A stretch of DNA of 64,000 bases from Halopiger xanaduensis SH-6. GTDB taxonomy: Archaea > Halobacteriota > Halobacteria > Halobacteriales > Natrialbaceae. Position numbers and translations under genes: made by a program. Positions 34,566 through 42,820 of the stretch are shown here, piece after piece. Position 1 is the stretch's first letter. Each line of letters begins with the position of its first letter. The DNA is taken from positions 1-64,000 of the forward strand of contig NC_015667.1 of assembly GCF_000217715.1 (NCBI RefSeq), written 5' to 3'. The notes under the pieces are model-generated. The model searched no databases. It saw only the letters and a program-made list of their open reading frames with translations, and had not been told where the DNA came from.

Positions 34566-35912
34566 ATGGAGCTTACTTGGGAAGCGGGCGACAGTTGGTT
34601 CGAACGAACATATGCTGTGGAGAACGATGACAATCAGACAGTCGAAACGCTCGGAAGCCAGCCGACCCTCAACGAGCTCCGTAAAATTGAGCGCCAATAC
34701 GGCGATCCGACTGAACGATTAGATCTGTGGCAAGCAGGCCTTCTCTGTGCTGACTGTAGTAGTGAGATCAACGATCGGTTCGCGGCCAATCCAGCAGGAG
34801 AGATTCTTTGTTGGGATTGTGCGATGGACACTGACAGTACAACGCAAAACGGGCTCCGTGTCAATACTGATCCGACGAAATCGGTGATGAGCGAGTCTCA
34901 TCTTCATACAAAGAGTCTCTGTGATCACGTTATCAATGTCGCAACCGGTTGCCGTCATGGGTGCGAGTTCTGCTACGTACCAACAACCCCAGCAATTGAC
35001 AACCGAGACGGAATGCTCACGGACCAAGCCGATGTCAATGACCCACAGATTGACTGGGGCAGTTATCTACTGTATCGCGACGATCTACCGGAACGACTCC
35101 ACCAAGTCCTTGAGAATCGTGATCCGAGTGAACGAAAGCAAACAAAACGAGGACGCGGTATTGTTATGCTCTCAAGCGGCACCGACTGTTACCAAGATCG
35201 TCGAACTGCTCAGATCACGCGAGGCGTTGTGACTGAACTTATAACTCACGACATTCCGGTGCGGATCCTCAGTCGTAGCCCAGCGCTTGTTCGCGATATT
35301 GATCTCTTCCGAGTAGCTGGCGACCGCATTACAGTTGGGTCATCGATTCCGTCATTTGAGGCGCCACTTGTCAAGGCGATGGAACCAAACGCTTCACCGC
35401 CGATCAAGCGCTGGGAAGCTCTTGATCAACTCCAGCAGGCAGGTGTGCCAGTCTTTGTCTCAATGTCACCAACGTATCCAACGATGGATGAAGACGACTT
35501 CCACGAGCTACTAAGCTACTTCCGAGCGCTGGGAGAGATCGTTGTCTTCCATGAACCAATCAACCCTCGTGGAAAGAACTTCCAGCAGTGTCTAGAAGCA
35601 GCTTCTGACTCCGGCTACGATGAAGTTGCTGCAGAACTCCAACAAATGCGTGACGACCGTCAGTACTGGGTCGAGTACGCACTCGAACAACTAAATACGG
35701 TCCAACAAGTGGCAACACGGTTTGACGGACTACACGTCCACTCATGGCCTGACGATGAACTCATTCGATCGACGAGCGGACAACTGCAATCAAAACTCAA
35801 GGCGATGCAACAAGCCGTTTCACCGGAGTCGTTTGGGCCGATTAAACCAGAAAGTCAATCATCCCAGTCTGAACTATTGGAGAGTCACCAGTCGTTCCAA
35901 CAACTAATATAG
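34566..35912 (+). CDS. radical SAM protein with N-terminal zinc-binding extension
   Basis: The 448-residue paralogue of the minus-strand radical SAM protein has the cluster CRHGCEFCYVP (C129, C133, C136) and the same barrel landmarks (MLSSGTDCYQDRR, RILSRSPAL, TVGSSIPSF, VSMSPTYP, VVFHEPINPRGKN). It adds about 90 N-terminal residues holding two cysteine pairs (C61, C64, C82, C85), a probable zinc ribbon. The C-terminal 30 residues are Gln/Ser-rich. It is transcribed away from the other copy, so two related enzymes surround a shared control region. Confidence 0.75.
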   Translation: MELTWEAGDSWFERTYAVENDDNQTVETLGSQPTLNELRKIERQYGDPTERLDLWQAGLLCADCSSEINDRFAANPAGEILCWDCAMDTDSTTQNGLRVNTDPTKSVMSESHLHTKSLCDHVINVATGCRHGCEFCYVPTTPAIDNRDGMLTDQADVNDPQIDWGSYLLYRDDLPERLHQVLENRDPSERKQTKRGRGIVMLSSGTDCYQDRRTAQITRGVVTELITHDIPVRILSRSPALVRDIDLFRVAGDRITVGSSIPSFEAPLVKAMEPNASPPIKRWEALDQLQQAGVPVFVSMSPTYPTMDEDDFHELLSYFRALGEIVVFHEPINPRGKNFQQCLEAASDSGYDEVAAELQQMRDDRQYWVEYALEQLNTVQQVATRFDGLHVHSWPDDELIRSTSGQLQSKLKAMQQAVSPESFGPIKPESQSSQSELLESHQSFQQLI

Positions 35913-35990
35913 TCTAGAACAGGTCGCGTTTCCAGTACCGATATCTGCTTTTCAATTACCTCATTTCGTGAGTTTTAACTGGAGATTTTC

Positions 35991-36013
35991 GCGCGGAGAT
36001 AGGGGTGGGGCGC
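35991..36013 (+). promoter_or_regulatory. hairpin resembling the 11-nt-loop family, copy o
   Basis: GCGC (35991-35994) and GCGC (36010-36013) enclose a 15-nt loop containing ATAGGGGTGG, preceded by TTTTC. The loop is longer than in other copies and no gene starts within 100 nt, so this may be an orphan or decayed member. Confidence 0.35.
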
Positions 36014-36029
36014 TGTAATTTTTTTGCGC

Positions 36030-36045
36030 TGTCGCCTTGGCGACA
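36030..36045 (+). terminator. TGTCGCC/GGCGACA hairpin near T-run
   Basis: A perfect 7-bp hairpin with a TT loop follows a run of seven T (36019-36025). It lies 120-130 nt after the radical SAM gene and before the next hairpin element. It could end transcription or be part of a leader; the T-run precedes rather than follows the stem. Confidence 0.35.
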
Positions 36046-36089
36046 CGCATCTAGACAGAAAGAGCGAACCATTCGGCGTAGTTTGTTGT

Positions 36090-36112
36090 GCGCCTGAGAA
36101 GGGTGCAGGCGC
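36090..36112 (+). promoter_or_regulatory. 11-nt-loop hairpin, copy c
   Basis: A perfect stem GCGCCT/AGGCGC (36090-36095 with 36107-36112) closes the loop GAGAAGGGTGC; TTTGTTG lies upstream. ATG 36140 is 27 nt after the stem. Confidence 0.7.
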
Positions 36113-36139
36113 GTTTGAGACTGTGCCTGTGTGGAAATC

Positions 36140-36292
36140 ATGACGCAGCAATCTCACCGATCCAGAAACTCGAGCAACGCGTGTCTAAATCCAGCCTGTG
36201 AAAACAAGACGCCGACAGTCTATTGCTCGAGAGCCTGTGCGGTATCGCATCAGGATCAGATTCGACTCACCATCGACGACATCGATGCATGA
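36140..36292 (+). CDS. 50-residue zinc-finger protein
   Basis: ATG 36140 to TGA 36292 encodes 50 residues with CLNPAC and, 10 residues later, CSRAC, a small treble-clef or zinc-knuckle pattern (C-x4-C ... C-x3-C). The next gene starts at ATG 36289 inside its end (ATGA). A related tiny zinc-finger gene with the pattern C-x4-C ... CSDRC is at 57633-57797, also behind a hairpin element. Function unknown; possibly a DNA-binding co-regulator. Confidence 0.6.
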   Translation: MTQQSHRSRNSSNACLNPACENKTPTVYCSRACAVSHQDQIRLTIDDIDA

Positions 36293-36663
36293 TCCTCGAG
36301 ATACAGCAGATCCAGCACCATCACATCGTCCTCGAAGTGGATACCGAACTCTGCAACACAGTCGTATCAGCGTGCAAACTGCGCAGTGAGTGGTTTACAA
36401 AGTCTGGCGACGAGACAGTCGGTGACCGACTCGAGACGATTGCGACGATCTGGATGGCCGGCCGTCATCACGGATACGTCACCACTCGCGTTGCATGGCT
36501 CGAACTCGCCGCCGATGCCTGTGACTGGTATACTCGAGTGCTTCGCCCCTCGAGTGAAGACGAACTCGCACAACGAGCGACTGATGCCTGCCGACAGCTT
36601 CGAAGCGTGGTTCAAGAATATCGGTTAAGAAGTAAGTCCAATATCGGATTCTTGGAAACGTGA
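36289..36663 (+). CDS. small helical protein coupled to zinc finger
   Basis: The 124-residue protein is unrecognised. It has a beta-type start (ILEIQQIQHHHIVLEVDTELC) and a helical remainder with several Trp/Cys residues (TIWMAGRHHG, ACDWYTRVL). ATG 36289 overlaps the stop of the zinc-finger gene, so both are translated together. The frame upstream to 36223 overlaps that gene and is not used. Confidence 0.5.
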   Translation: MILEIQQIQHHHIVLEVDTELCNTVVSACKLRSEWFTKSGDETVGDRLETIATIWMAGRHHGYVTTRVAWLELAADACDWYTRVLRPSSEDELAQRATDACRQLRSVVQEYRLRSKSNIGFLET

Positions 36664-37188
36664 TCTCAGAACGGATTCACTAAGCAACTCAGTCCTAAGA
36701 TTTGGCCAGGGTAGGTTCCTGTTCCAGACAGTACCCTTGCCCGGAACCCGGGAGAAATACAGTTTCAGTGAAGAGCGCAACCCCCGATAAGGTGCCTTAC
36801 GGGTTCAATGAAATGCTGTTACATACGTCTGTAACAGTTATCTGTAATATCCTACAAAAGATTCGACCGAGTATCGGTTGCGAATTCAATTACGGTAGAG
36901 ATTGAAGACGCATCGATCCCAATTGGGCTACTCGAAGTACAATTCGAATACTCGGAGTATCAAAACCAAATTTAATCGTCTTAAGCGTCTGGCGTCGCTA
37001 TTTCGATATAAATGCCACAAAGCAATTTTGTTTCTCTCAAGCGCTAATCCCTATACTATAAGTGACTAGCAGCCTACAATCAAGTTGGAAGCTACGTCCC
37101 ATGTAGCCGCGGGGGCATGCGTTGAAATGTCCCGGGTGTCACAGCACCCGAGACGTGGCTTCCATCCCATAACCGGGATCTGAAAGCC
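36664..37188. other. gap with candidate structured RNA C
   Basis: No gene is supported. The first 350 nt are AT-rich and featureless. CTATACTATA (37051-37060) is TATA-like, and 26 nt on begins TGGAAGCTACGTC (37086-37098), which pairs with GACGTGGCTTCCA (37152-37164, one mismatch). GGGTG/CACCC forms an inner hairpin near 37134-37149. This looks like an independently transcribed structured RNA or a structured leader for the next ORF. Confidence 0.45.
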
Positions 37189-37467
37189 ATGTTTCGATTG
37201 CTTCTGACGGGATATAAACGTCCCGCACGTCAGTCGTATCGTCCTCGAGTAACCATCAGCCGAGATACTGTCCAGCACTGGTTAGGATACGCTGGACAAT
37301 TCTGCTCGAATCGATGGGAGGTTCACGCTGATACGGCAGGTGGGCACAGATGGTCTGGTGATGCAATCAACCACCAGGTCCAGCGAGAGTTATATGAACT
37401 CGAGTCTCTGAAAGCAACCGCCAACCTAGCTGGAAAGCACTCCGGTGTCGAGGTGCTCGAGCGATGA
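37189..37467 (+). pseudogene. degenerate zinc-finger/small-helix fusion
   Basis: The 92-codon frame contains GYAGQFCSNRWEV, which lines up with GFAGRFCSDRCEV of the zinc-finger micro-gene at 57633; the last metal cysteine is replaced by Trp and the first CxxxxC pair is gone. Its end (VQRELYELESLKATA) matches the separate gene 57797-57997. Thus two genes that are separate in the other copy appear fused and decayed here. It overlaps the next gene by ATGA and may still be translated. Confidence 0.45.
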
Positions 37468-37772
37468 CTGGCGATGAGCGTGGTCCCAATCCACACGACG
37501 CCCCAGATTTCGACAGAGCGGTTGAGAGTGATGTCTCAGTACCGGAGACAAAATATGGCAATCGGGGAGATCGTCCAGAACGACATGCTGCCGATGACGG
37601 GACTCCACCCATCGACGACCTTCACGAGACGCTCCTCGAGATCAGGCACACACTCCAGCAACTCGAGGCGCAACTCCCTGAGCCATTGTCGCTTACTGTG
37701 GCAACCAACGAGTTAGACGTGACTGCAGATGCCTACGCTCGAGTAGGATCCGACTCTCGAGACAGGTCCTGA
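37464..37772 (+). CDS. small acidic protein, paralogue of 57990-58289
   Basis: The 102-residue protein starts MTGDERGPNPHDAPDFDRAV and holds LQQLEAQLPEPLSLTVA, nearly the same as the protein at 57990 (LQQLEAQLPEPLSLTDA). It overlaps the upstream frame at ATGA. Acidic N-terminus and a helical C-terminus; no motifs with known function. The paralogues show the operon occurs twice in the window. Confidence 0.55.
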   Translation: MTGDERGPNPHDAPDFDRAVESDVSVPETKYGNRGDRPERHAADDGTPPIDDLHETLLEIRHTLQQLEAQLPEPLSLTVATNELDVTADAYARVGSDSRDRS

Positions 37773-37812
37773 GAGTCCGGTTGAACGCTTTAGTGAACCA
37801 CCTCGAGTCATA

Positions 37813-37858
37813 AGGCGCTCGGCCTGCTCCGCCTGTAGACTCCGCGAATCGTTTTTTG
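37813..37858 (+). repeat. 46-nt direct repeat, copy 1
   Basis: AGGCGCTCGGCCTGCTCCGC... ending CGAATCGTTTTTTG is repeated at 44529-44574 with only 4 differences. At the second site it runs directly into a hairpin element and a gene; here no hairpin follows, suggesting loss of a cassette. Confidence 0.6.
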
Positions 37859-38009
37859 AATCGATGCAGTCCTAGCAAGGTCAAAGGAACGAACGTCAAC
37901 CGGAAGTATCTCGACGCACGCAGGAAGAGCCGCGCCCAATTGCTTGTTCCTCAAACTCGCTACGAAACCATCTAAAGAAATAGTCTGAAAATATTCAAAT
38001 ATGGTATAT

Positions 38010-38777
38010 TTAGATTAGGTCAGGTAGAAGAAAATCACGCAGAGAGTCCTCTATTTCTACATCATTTGGGTCAATATCAACATCATTTGTAAGGAGGAGG
38101 TAGCTGGAGCCCTCTACTGAAATGAATTGAGTTGGTGCATCAGGATTCGTCCCATGCTGGTCATGGTGATTAGTGAGAATCTTTTCAAGCCCATGGCTGA
38201 ACTGAGACGAATCTTCTTCAATTAATCCAGCAAGGGCTATCTGCAATCCATCGTACTTTAGGTATTCATGATCAAGATCAGAGAGTTTCTTGTTCCAGGA
38301 GATAGCTTGAGATTCATTTCCATCAAGATACGCTGCTAATGCTGATGCATGATAGAGAACATTCGAAAAGTCATAATGATTATCAATAATCCATTCGTGA
38401 TCGAGGTCATAGGTATGTGAGATCGCATCATCAATATACGTATCTTGCTGGGATAGAATTGCTGCATAAAGTGTATCAGAGCATTGAGTTGGCTGATGCC
38501 ATTGATAGGAGTCCTCAATGCTATCTTCGTATTCATCTACGATCTCGATGATCTTCACCGAGTGGTTTGCTGCCCGACCAAACCACGACAATGCTTCATC
38601 GAGGTTTCCAAGAAGACTTTCGCAGATACCGACACCGAGAGCACTATCTGCTATTCTCCCTTCTACAAAGGGGAGAGACTCAGTGACAACTTCTCCCCTT
38701 TCTATACGATTGTGATTCCTCTCATAGTCCTCTAACTGGGTCTCCCGTTGATTTCGAATCGTCTCTTCGGTACTCAT
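38010..38777 (-). CDS. Imm49-like immunity-type protein
   Basis: The 255-residue acidic helical protein resembles the Imm49 group (immunity proteins of polymorphic toxin systems): ALSWFGRAANHSVKI, SDTLYAAILSQQDTYI, FSNVLYHASALAAYLDGNESQA and a C-terminal VDIDPNDVEIEDSLRDFLLP. The call depends on this overall pattern; no strict motif exists. No toxin gene is adjacent, so it could be an orphan immunity gene or belong to a different stress system. It is AT-rich compared with flanking DNA. Confidence 0.5.
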   Translation of the reverse strand: MSTEETIRNQRETQLEDYERNHNRIERGEVVTESLPFVEGRIADSALGVGICESLLGNLDEALSWFGRAANHSVKIIEIVDEYEDSIEDSYQWHQPTQCSDTLYAAILSQQDTYIDDAISHTYDLDHEWIIDNHYDFSNVLYHASALAAYLDGNESQAISWNKKLSDLDHEYLKYDGLQIALAGLIEEDSSQFSHGLEKILTNHHDQHGTNPDAPTQFISVEGSSYLLLTNDVDIDPNDVEIEDSLRDFLLPDLI

Positions 38778-39029
38778 CGCTGTTAACCGATCTTAATTAG
38801 CCTGACCCCTTCAATTCCTACCCGTTAATACTCTTTGTAACCGTCTTCCCGTCCTTGGGGTGATTCTGAATGACAGTTATTTCTTTCCTGAGATCCCCAG
38901 TTGCTTTGGCATCTTTAATTGCTGTCTTTGTGGATTCGTCTAGTCGGCACAGACACTGCAGTTATTTACTTCCGAGCGTGTGCTCGTCGCAACTGAGAAA
39001 GGGACACACTGAGTACATCCAACAGAGCA

Positions 39030-39200
39030 ATGGCGTCCAGCACCGATTCTTCGACGGGGGTTGACGACAAGGTCCGCCAGCTGTATGAGCGGTATCAGGC
39101 GGGCGAGAGCGACACCGAACGCCGCGAGAGCGCCCTTGAAATGGGGAAGCTCGACGGACGCCGCCACGCGGAGATCTACGCAGCACTCGAAGACGAGTGA
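39030..39200 (+). CDS. 56-residue small acidic protein
   Basis: ATG 39030 to TGA 39200 encodes 56 residues with a helical stretch (VRQLYERYQAGESDTERRES) and GRRHAEIYAALEDE at the end. GC-rich third positions support coding. No known family; the size and RxxYERY helix suggest a regulatory or antitoxin-like peptide, but this is not proved. Confidence 0.5.
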   Translation: MASSTDSSTGVDDKVRQLYERYQAGESDTERRESALEMGKLDGRRHAEIYAALEDE

Positions 39201-39340
39201 CCGGTCCTTCTTTCAGGCCACCGTATCTATAACTGGCGACCAGCTGGTTTCCGATCTCAGGAGCAGTACTTTCCCCTTCTCGAAAACAATAGTTGACGAC
39301 TCGGACGCTCTTTTGCGATGACCGCGATCGCGAACTCCGA

Positions 39341-39814
39341 ATGCGGTACTACCCGGTCGACGGAGCGCTGCATATCGAGGAAGCAGCCGACGATCTCCTG
39401 TTCGGTTGGCACACCGTCGCCGTGTACGAGGGCGACGACCTCGAGTCGCTGGTCCACAATGACCGCGCAACGTTCACCGACGTACTCAAGACTACGATGG
39501 GCACGACAACCTGCGAGGGGATCAAATTCGACATCGAGTTCGCTGATCTCGAGACTCACGCGAAGCTGTTCCACTGCGATACCTGCGACCATCGGTCGAT
39601 CGTTCCTGGTAGCGTGGACGGTGACTGGCCTGACTGTTGCGACCGTCTGCAGCGCCGTAACAGCCCGTTGATTAATCGAAACGCCGTCGTCGATATTCTG
39701 CCACACCGTTCACGAAAAAGGCTCGAGGGGACAGGTCATTTCTATCTCGACATGCACGCGGACCTGCGCGAGACGCTGGATAACGAGGACGAGGTCACGG
39801 AGACGCCGAGCTGA
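39341..39814 (+). CDS. conserved haloarchaeal protein with zinc-type cysteines
   Basis: The 157-residue protein has FHCDTCDH and later PDCCDRL, which may bind zinc, within an acidic alpha/beta sequence (MRYYPVDGALHIEEAADDLL at the start). The frame is open back to 39293, where a TTG directly follows a TAG; it would add 16 residues including RTLFCDDRDREL, so either start is possible. Unknown function. Confidence 0.5.
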   Translation: MRYYPVDGALHIEEAADDLLFGWHTVAVYEGDDLESLVHNDRATFTDVLKTTMGTTTCEGIKFDIEFADLETHAKLFHCDTCDHRSIVPGSVDGDWPDCCDRLQRRNSPLINRNAVVDILPHRSRKRLEGTGHFYLDMHADLRETLDNEDEVTETPS

Positions 39815-39840
39815 CAGGGCGAGTTAGGAGAGTGGTCGGC

Positions 39841-39988
39841 ATGATCGTATACTACGTGAGTGGCGACGCCTTCGACGGCTTCGCGCCGAACCCACGGAGT
39901 CGCGGCATTCATCCATCTTGGCGACGCGTGGGCGTGGCCGAACCGCAACGGTGCCTTCGACATCGAATATCCCACACTCGTTCGATGA
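39841..39988 (+). pseudogene. frameshifted small protein
   Basis: ATG 39841 reads MIVYYVSGDAFDGFAPNPR, then the neighbouring frame continues as THGVAAFIHLGDAWAWPN and NGAFDIEYPTLVR with TGA at 39986-39988. Joining both frames near 39893-39905 gives a plausible 48-residue protein. A single-base indel would explain this. Confidence 0.4.
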
Positions 39989-40241
39989 GGCGGTGGCCGA
40001 CGCAGTCGGAGGCGAACTCGGCATTGAGACAGGGCTGACCATCGTCGACGTGCTCAAGGCCTGCTACCGAATCTTTGAGTTTAGTGGCATCCTCGCAGTC
40101 GACGTCTACGTTCTCCTCTCGCGCGTGCTCGAGTACGGCCGCGACGCATTCGGCACACACTGCTACGTCGTTGCGGAGGTGACACTGTTCTCGAGCGACG
40201 GAAACTACGAGTTCGTGGTAGGGGGTAGCCAGTTTTCGCAA
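39989..40241 (-). pseudogene. possible cysteine-containing gene fragment
   Basis: The minus-strand frame reads HELVVSVAREQCHLRNDVA, then VCAECVAAVLEHAREE followed by an acidic stretch. It looks like a haloarchaeal protein but has no ATG or GTG start, only TTG at 40241. The plus strand in the same stretch is also open. The coding strand is uncertain; I treat it as a probable remnant. Confidence 0.3.
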
Positions 40242-40339
40242 ATGCTCTTTGTTCTCGCACTGTCTCCTGTTAATTGTATAGTTCCGAGAATATAGAAAGA
40301 AATTAATTCGCAGCGAAATGACTGGTGTGGTTTCAATCC

Positions 40340-41116
40340 ATGCCAGACCACAAAGTTAGCCAAACACGGCGAACCGTACTGAAGTCGGCTGCTGGACTGA
40401 GTGTTCTTACCATCGGTTTTGAAGCTGGGGCCGGTACTGCTGCAGCCGATCCAAGTCAATTCAAACTAGGAACCGTTCACTTTGTTGAGGCAAGGGAAGA
40501 ATATGATGCTCCCTCCGATGCCCCTGTGATGGCTCGGACTGGAACGGCAGGATATGCGCTTGACCAATCGCAAGATGTGGTAACGCTAACGACTGCGCCG
40601 GTCTCGGCATTTTCGAAACAGAATGTCGTCATTTCTGCCGGTGGCGACTATTATAGCCCAGAACAGGCGATCCCAATTACAGAGTCCGATCGGAAGCTTC
40701 CGGTTGATACCAACTATCGCGAACTGAACGCCCGATACGCAGTTGTCGATCAAATCGAGTCAAAGCCGCCTGTTAGCGTTCAGGTAGAGAAGGATAACCT
40801 CCAGATGAGTAGTAGTGGCATTGACCTTGAAGTCCCCGTTGGTGAGGAAGTAGAGGGTACAGGAGATTCAGTCTCCATTGCATCTTCTGGAACTTCTGTA
40901 ACTCCTGACCGCAAGCTTCAGGTCCGAAACCATGGCGAAATGACGGTCTTTGGCCATGAAGATTATTTAATCCTCCCAACGGAATCCGATGATTCCTATG
41001 CACAGGCTCGTGTCGCATCGCTTCAGTCACTTGTAGATGAACATGTTCGAGAGATAGAAGATGTTGACCTGATCGCAGTGCCAAAAGATGTTGATATTGT
41101 GAAAGGAGGTGAATGA
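40340..41116 (+). CDS. Tat-exported protein upstream of metzincin-like protease
   Basis: The 258-residue protein has a Tat signal (SQTRRTVLKSAAG, R10-R11) ending in AGTAAADP; there is no lipobox cysteine, so the product is probably released or bound by other means. The mature part is acidic and beta-rich. ATG 40340 is chosen to place the twin arginines normally; the frame upstream to 40325 adds five residues. It overlaps the protease-like gene, and a perfect Shine-Dalgarno lies in its last codons. It may be an inhibitor, chaperone or partner of that enzyme. Confidence 0.6.
   Translation: MPDHKVSQTRRTVLKSAAGLSVLTIGFEAGAGTAAADPSQFKLGTVHFVEAREEYDAPSDAPVMARTGTAGYALDQSQDVVTLTTAPVSAFSKQNVVISAGGDYYSPEQAIPITESDRKLPVDTNYRELNARYAVVDQIESKPPVSVQVEKDNLQMSSSGIDLEVPVGEEVEGTGDSVSIASSGTSVTPDRKLQVRNHGEMTVFGHEDYLILPTESDDSYAQARVASLQSLVDEHVREIEDVDLIAVPKDVDIVKGGE
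41105..41112 (+). promoter_or_regulatory. strong Shine-Dalgarno choosing start 41119
   Basis: GGAGGTGA is fully complementary to the haloarchaeal 16S rRNA tail. It is 6 nt before ATG 41119 but directly abuts ATG 41113, so the second ATG is the likely start. Confidence 0.65.
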
Positions 41117-41118
41117 TA

Positions 41119-41886
41119 ATGCAACAGACTATCGAAACTAAGGAAGTTAATGGGCAAACAGTTGAGATCACCAGGGTTGATGGTGAAGTCAAAACAGCAA
41201 CGATTCGCTCTGATGAGAGCGATCGATATACTAGTGCAGCATCGAGCGATGTCGGGACACAATTTGTCGGGACAGAATCCTTATGGGACAATATGGACTA
41301 TAACAAAATGAGTCAGATTCTGTCTTGGGTTTCTGATGCGTGGAACTCCCACATTGAAGATGATGGAGACTATGATTCATGGTTCACAGCCCAAGGTCCA
41401 GCAGGGGTAACAATTCCAGAAAGTGAACTTTCTAACTCAAGCGATCTTGGTGATCGCTTGAGTGATGCCGATGAATGGTTGCGCGATAATGAAGGGGATT
41501 TCTATGATGGTCCCTCTTCTATTATCGTTGTTGACTATCACGGTGATGATGACAATACCTATGGCATTGGGTATGTTGGAAGAGCTGGTGAAAGCTCCTA
41601 TAAAAATGCTTTAGTAGATGTTCACCATGAAGATAACAATAATCTCCCATCGGAGCTTTCAGAAGTTGAATCAGAGGGTGTCGCCTTCCATGAACTGCTT
41701 CATATATATGATGCTACTCATCCTTCTGATGTGAGTACTCGTTCGGGGAACCCTGACGAAATCAGTATTATGTATAGTTGGGATGGCGTTTCTTGTAGTG
41801 ATAATGGAGACACAGAACAAATTGTTGAGTGGGTGAGCGACTGTACGGAGGGTAGTGTACACTCTTACATTGATTCGAATTTCTAA
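41119..41886 (+). CDS. metzincin-like zinc metalloprotease
   Basis: The 255-residue protein contains HELLHIYDATH (H191, E192, H195, H201), the HExxHxxxxxH zinc site of metzincins, with Asp at the position normally held by Gly, and a later IMY at about M218 that can serve as the Met-turn. No signal peptide is seen, while the coupled upstream protein carries a Tat signal, so export could be as a complex, or the enzyme may act inside. The start is fixed by the Shine-Dalgarno at 41105. AT-rich gene in an AT-rich island. Confidence 0.65.
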   Translation: MQQTIETKEVNGQTVEITRVDGEVKTATIRSDESDRYTSAASSDVGTQFVGTESLWDNMDYNKMSQILSWVSDAWNSHIEDDGDYDSWFTAQGPAGVTIPESELSNSSDLGDRLSDADEWLRDNEGDFYDGPSSIIVVDYHGDDDNTYGIGYVGRAGESSYKNALVDVHHEDNNNLPSELSEVESEGVAFHELLHIYDATHPSDVSTRSGNPDEISIMYSWDGVSCSDNGDTEQIVEWVSDCTEGSVHSYIDSNF

Positions 41887-42020
41887 CGCCTGACCTACTA
41901 CGTTAGCCAGCGAACAAACAATATTTTCTATACAAGAGAAGAAATATGAATGAACTCTTATATTAAATATCTCTTTTACCTTGTCCTAGATTTATTGTGC
42001 TAGGCCTGAATAGTAGTGAT

Positions 42021-42521
42021 ATGGAACGACGAGAATTCGTCACTGGTACAGGATTGGTTCTCGCGGCATCGATTGCTGGCTGTTTAGGGAATGAGGATGG
42101 TTCACCAGAAAATGAATCTGAAAATAGCACTGATACTGAGTCTGATCAGAACCCTGATAGAGATGAAAACAATAGTGAAGAGCCTCTACAATCCGACGAG
42201 ACCCGACCATCCATTTCTGAAGATCCTCGCGATATATTGTTGAAAAATTACCATAACCAGTCACACACTATCGATATCCAAGTTAATGTTGATAATGAAT
42301 CGGTTCATGATGGAGAATATGAATTAGAGGAAGGTAGCTCTGACAACATTAAGCGGATAAGTGACATTGTTAACGAGACGGGAACTTATTCAATCACTGC
42401 TACGATTTCAAAGAATAAAACAGAGGAGTTAGAGTGGGATGCAACTAATAATTCATCAAATGTAGCTGTTTATATTACTGAAGATGAAGAATTAGACATC
42501 CGGCCTGATCAATCTATGTAA
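42021..42521 (+). CDS. Tat lipoprotein, small
   Basis: The 166-residue protein has a Tat signal (MERREFVTG, R3-R4) and lipobox SIAGC with C21, then a Glu/Asn/Ser-rich linker and a beta-rich domain (HTIDIQVNVDNESVHDGEYEL, GTYSITATI). This fits small haloarchaeal surface lipoproteins with a beta-sandwich. ATG 42021 gives a normal signal; the upstream frame adds eight residues. It follows the metzincin-like gene by 134 nt. Confidence 0.6.
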   Translation: MERREFVTGTGLVLAASIAGCLGNEDGSPENESENSTDTESDQNPDRDENNSEEPLQSDETRPSISEDPRDILLKNYHNQSHTIDIQVNVDNESVHDGEYELEEGSSDNIKRISDIVNETGTYSITATISKNKTEELEWDATNNSSNVAVYITEDEELDIRPDQSM

Positions 42522-42820
42522 TATACTAATATCGTATAGAACCTTCCAATCTCATCCGTTTCTATTTACTTATTACTCGTTGGACGCTTTTTCAACTTAT
42601 GCTAGCTGTACTGGCCTCATCGGGGATCCACAGGTCATAGAGTCCCCCTCTTGTAAAATGGCCGAAATGATTAAATACTCAACCATATAATTGCATGGCA
42701 TGCCCTCCATTGGGTATAACCATAAGAAACATTCAATTACGGACAAACCGAATTTTATCACTCTATTACAACCAAATATGTGCGTGGGGATAGAAACAGA
42801 TTTTTTGGTGAGGTGATTAG

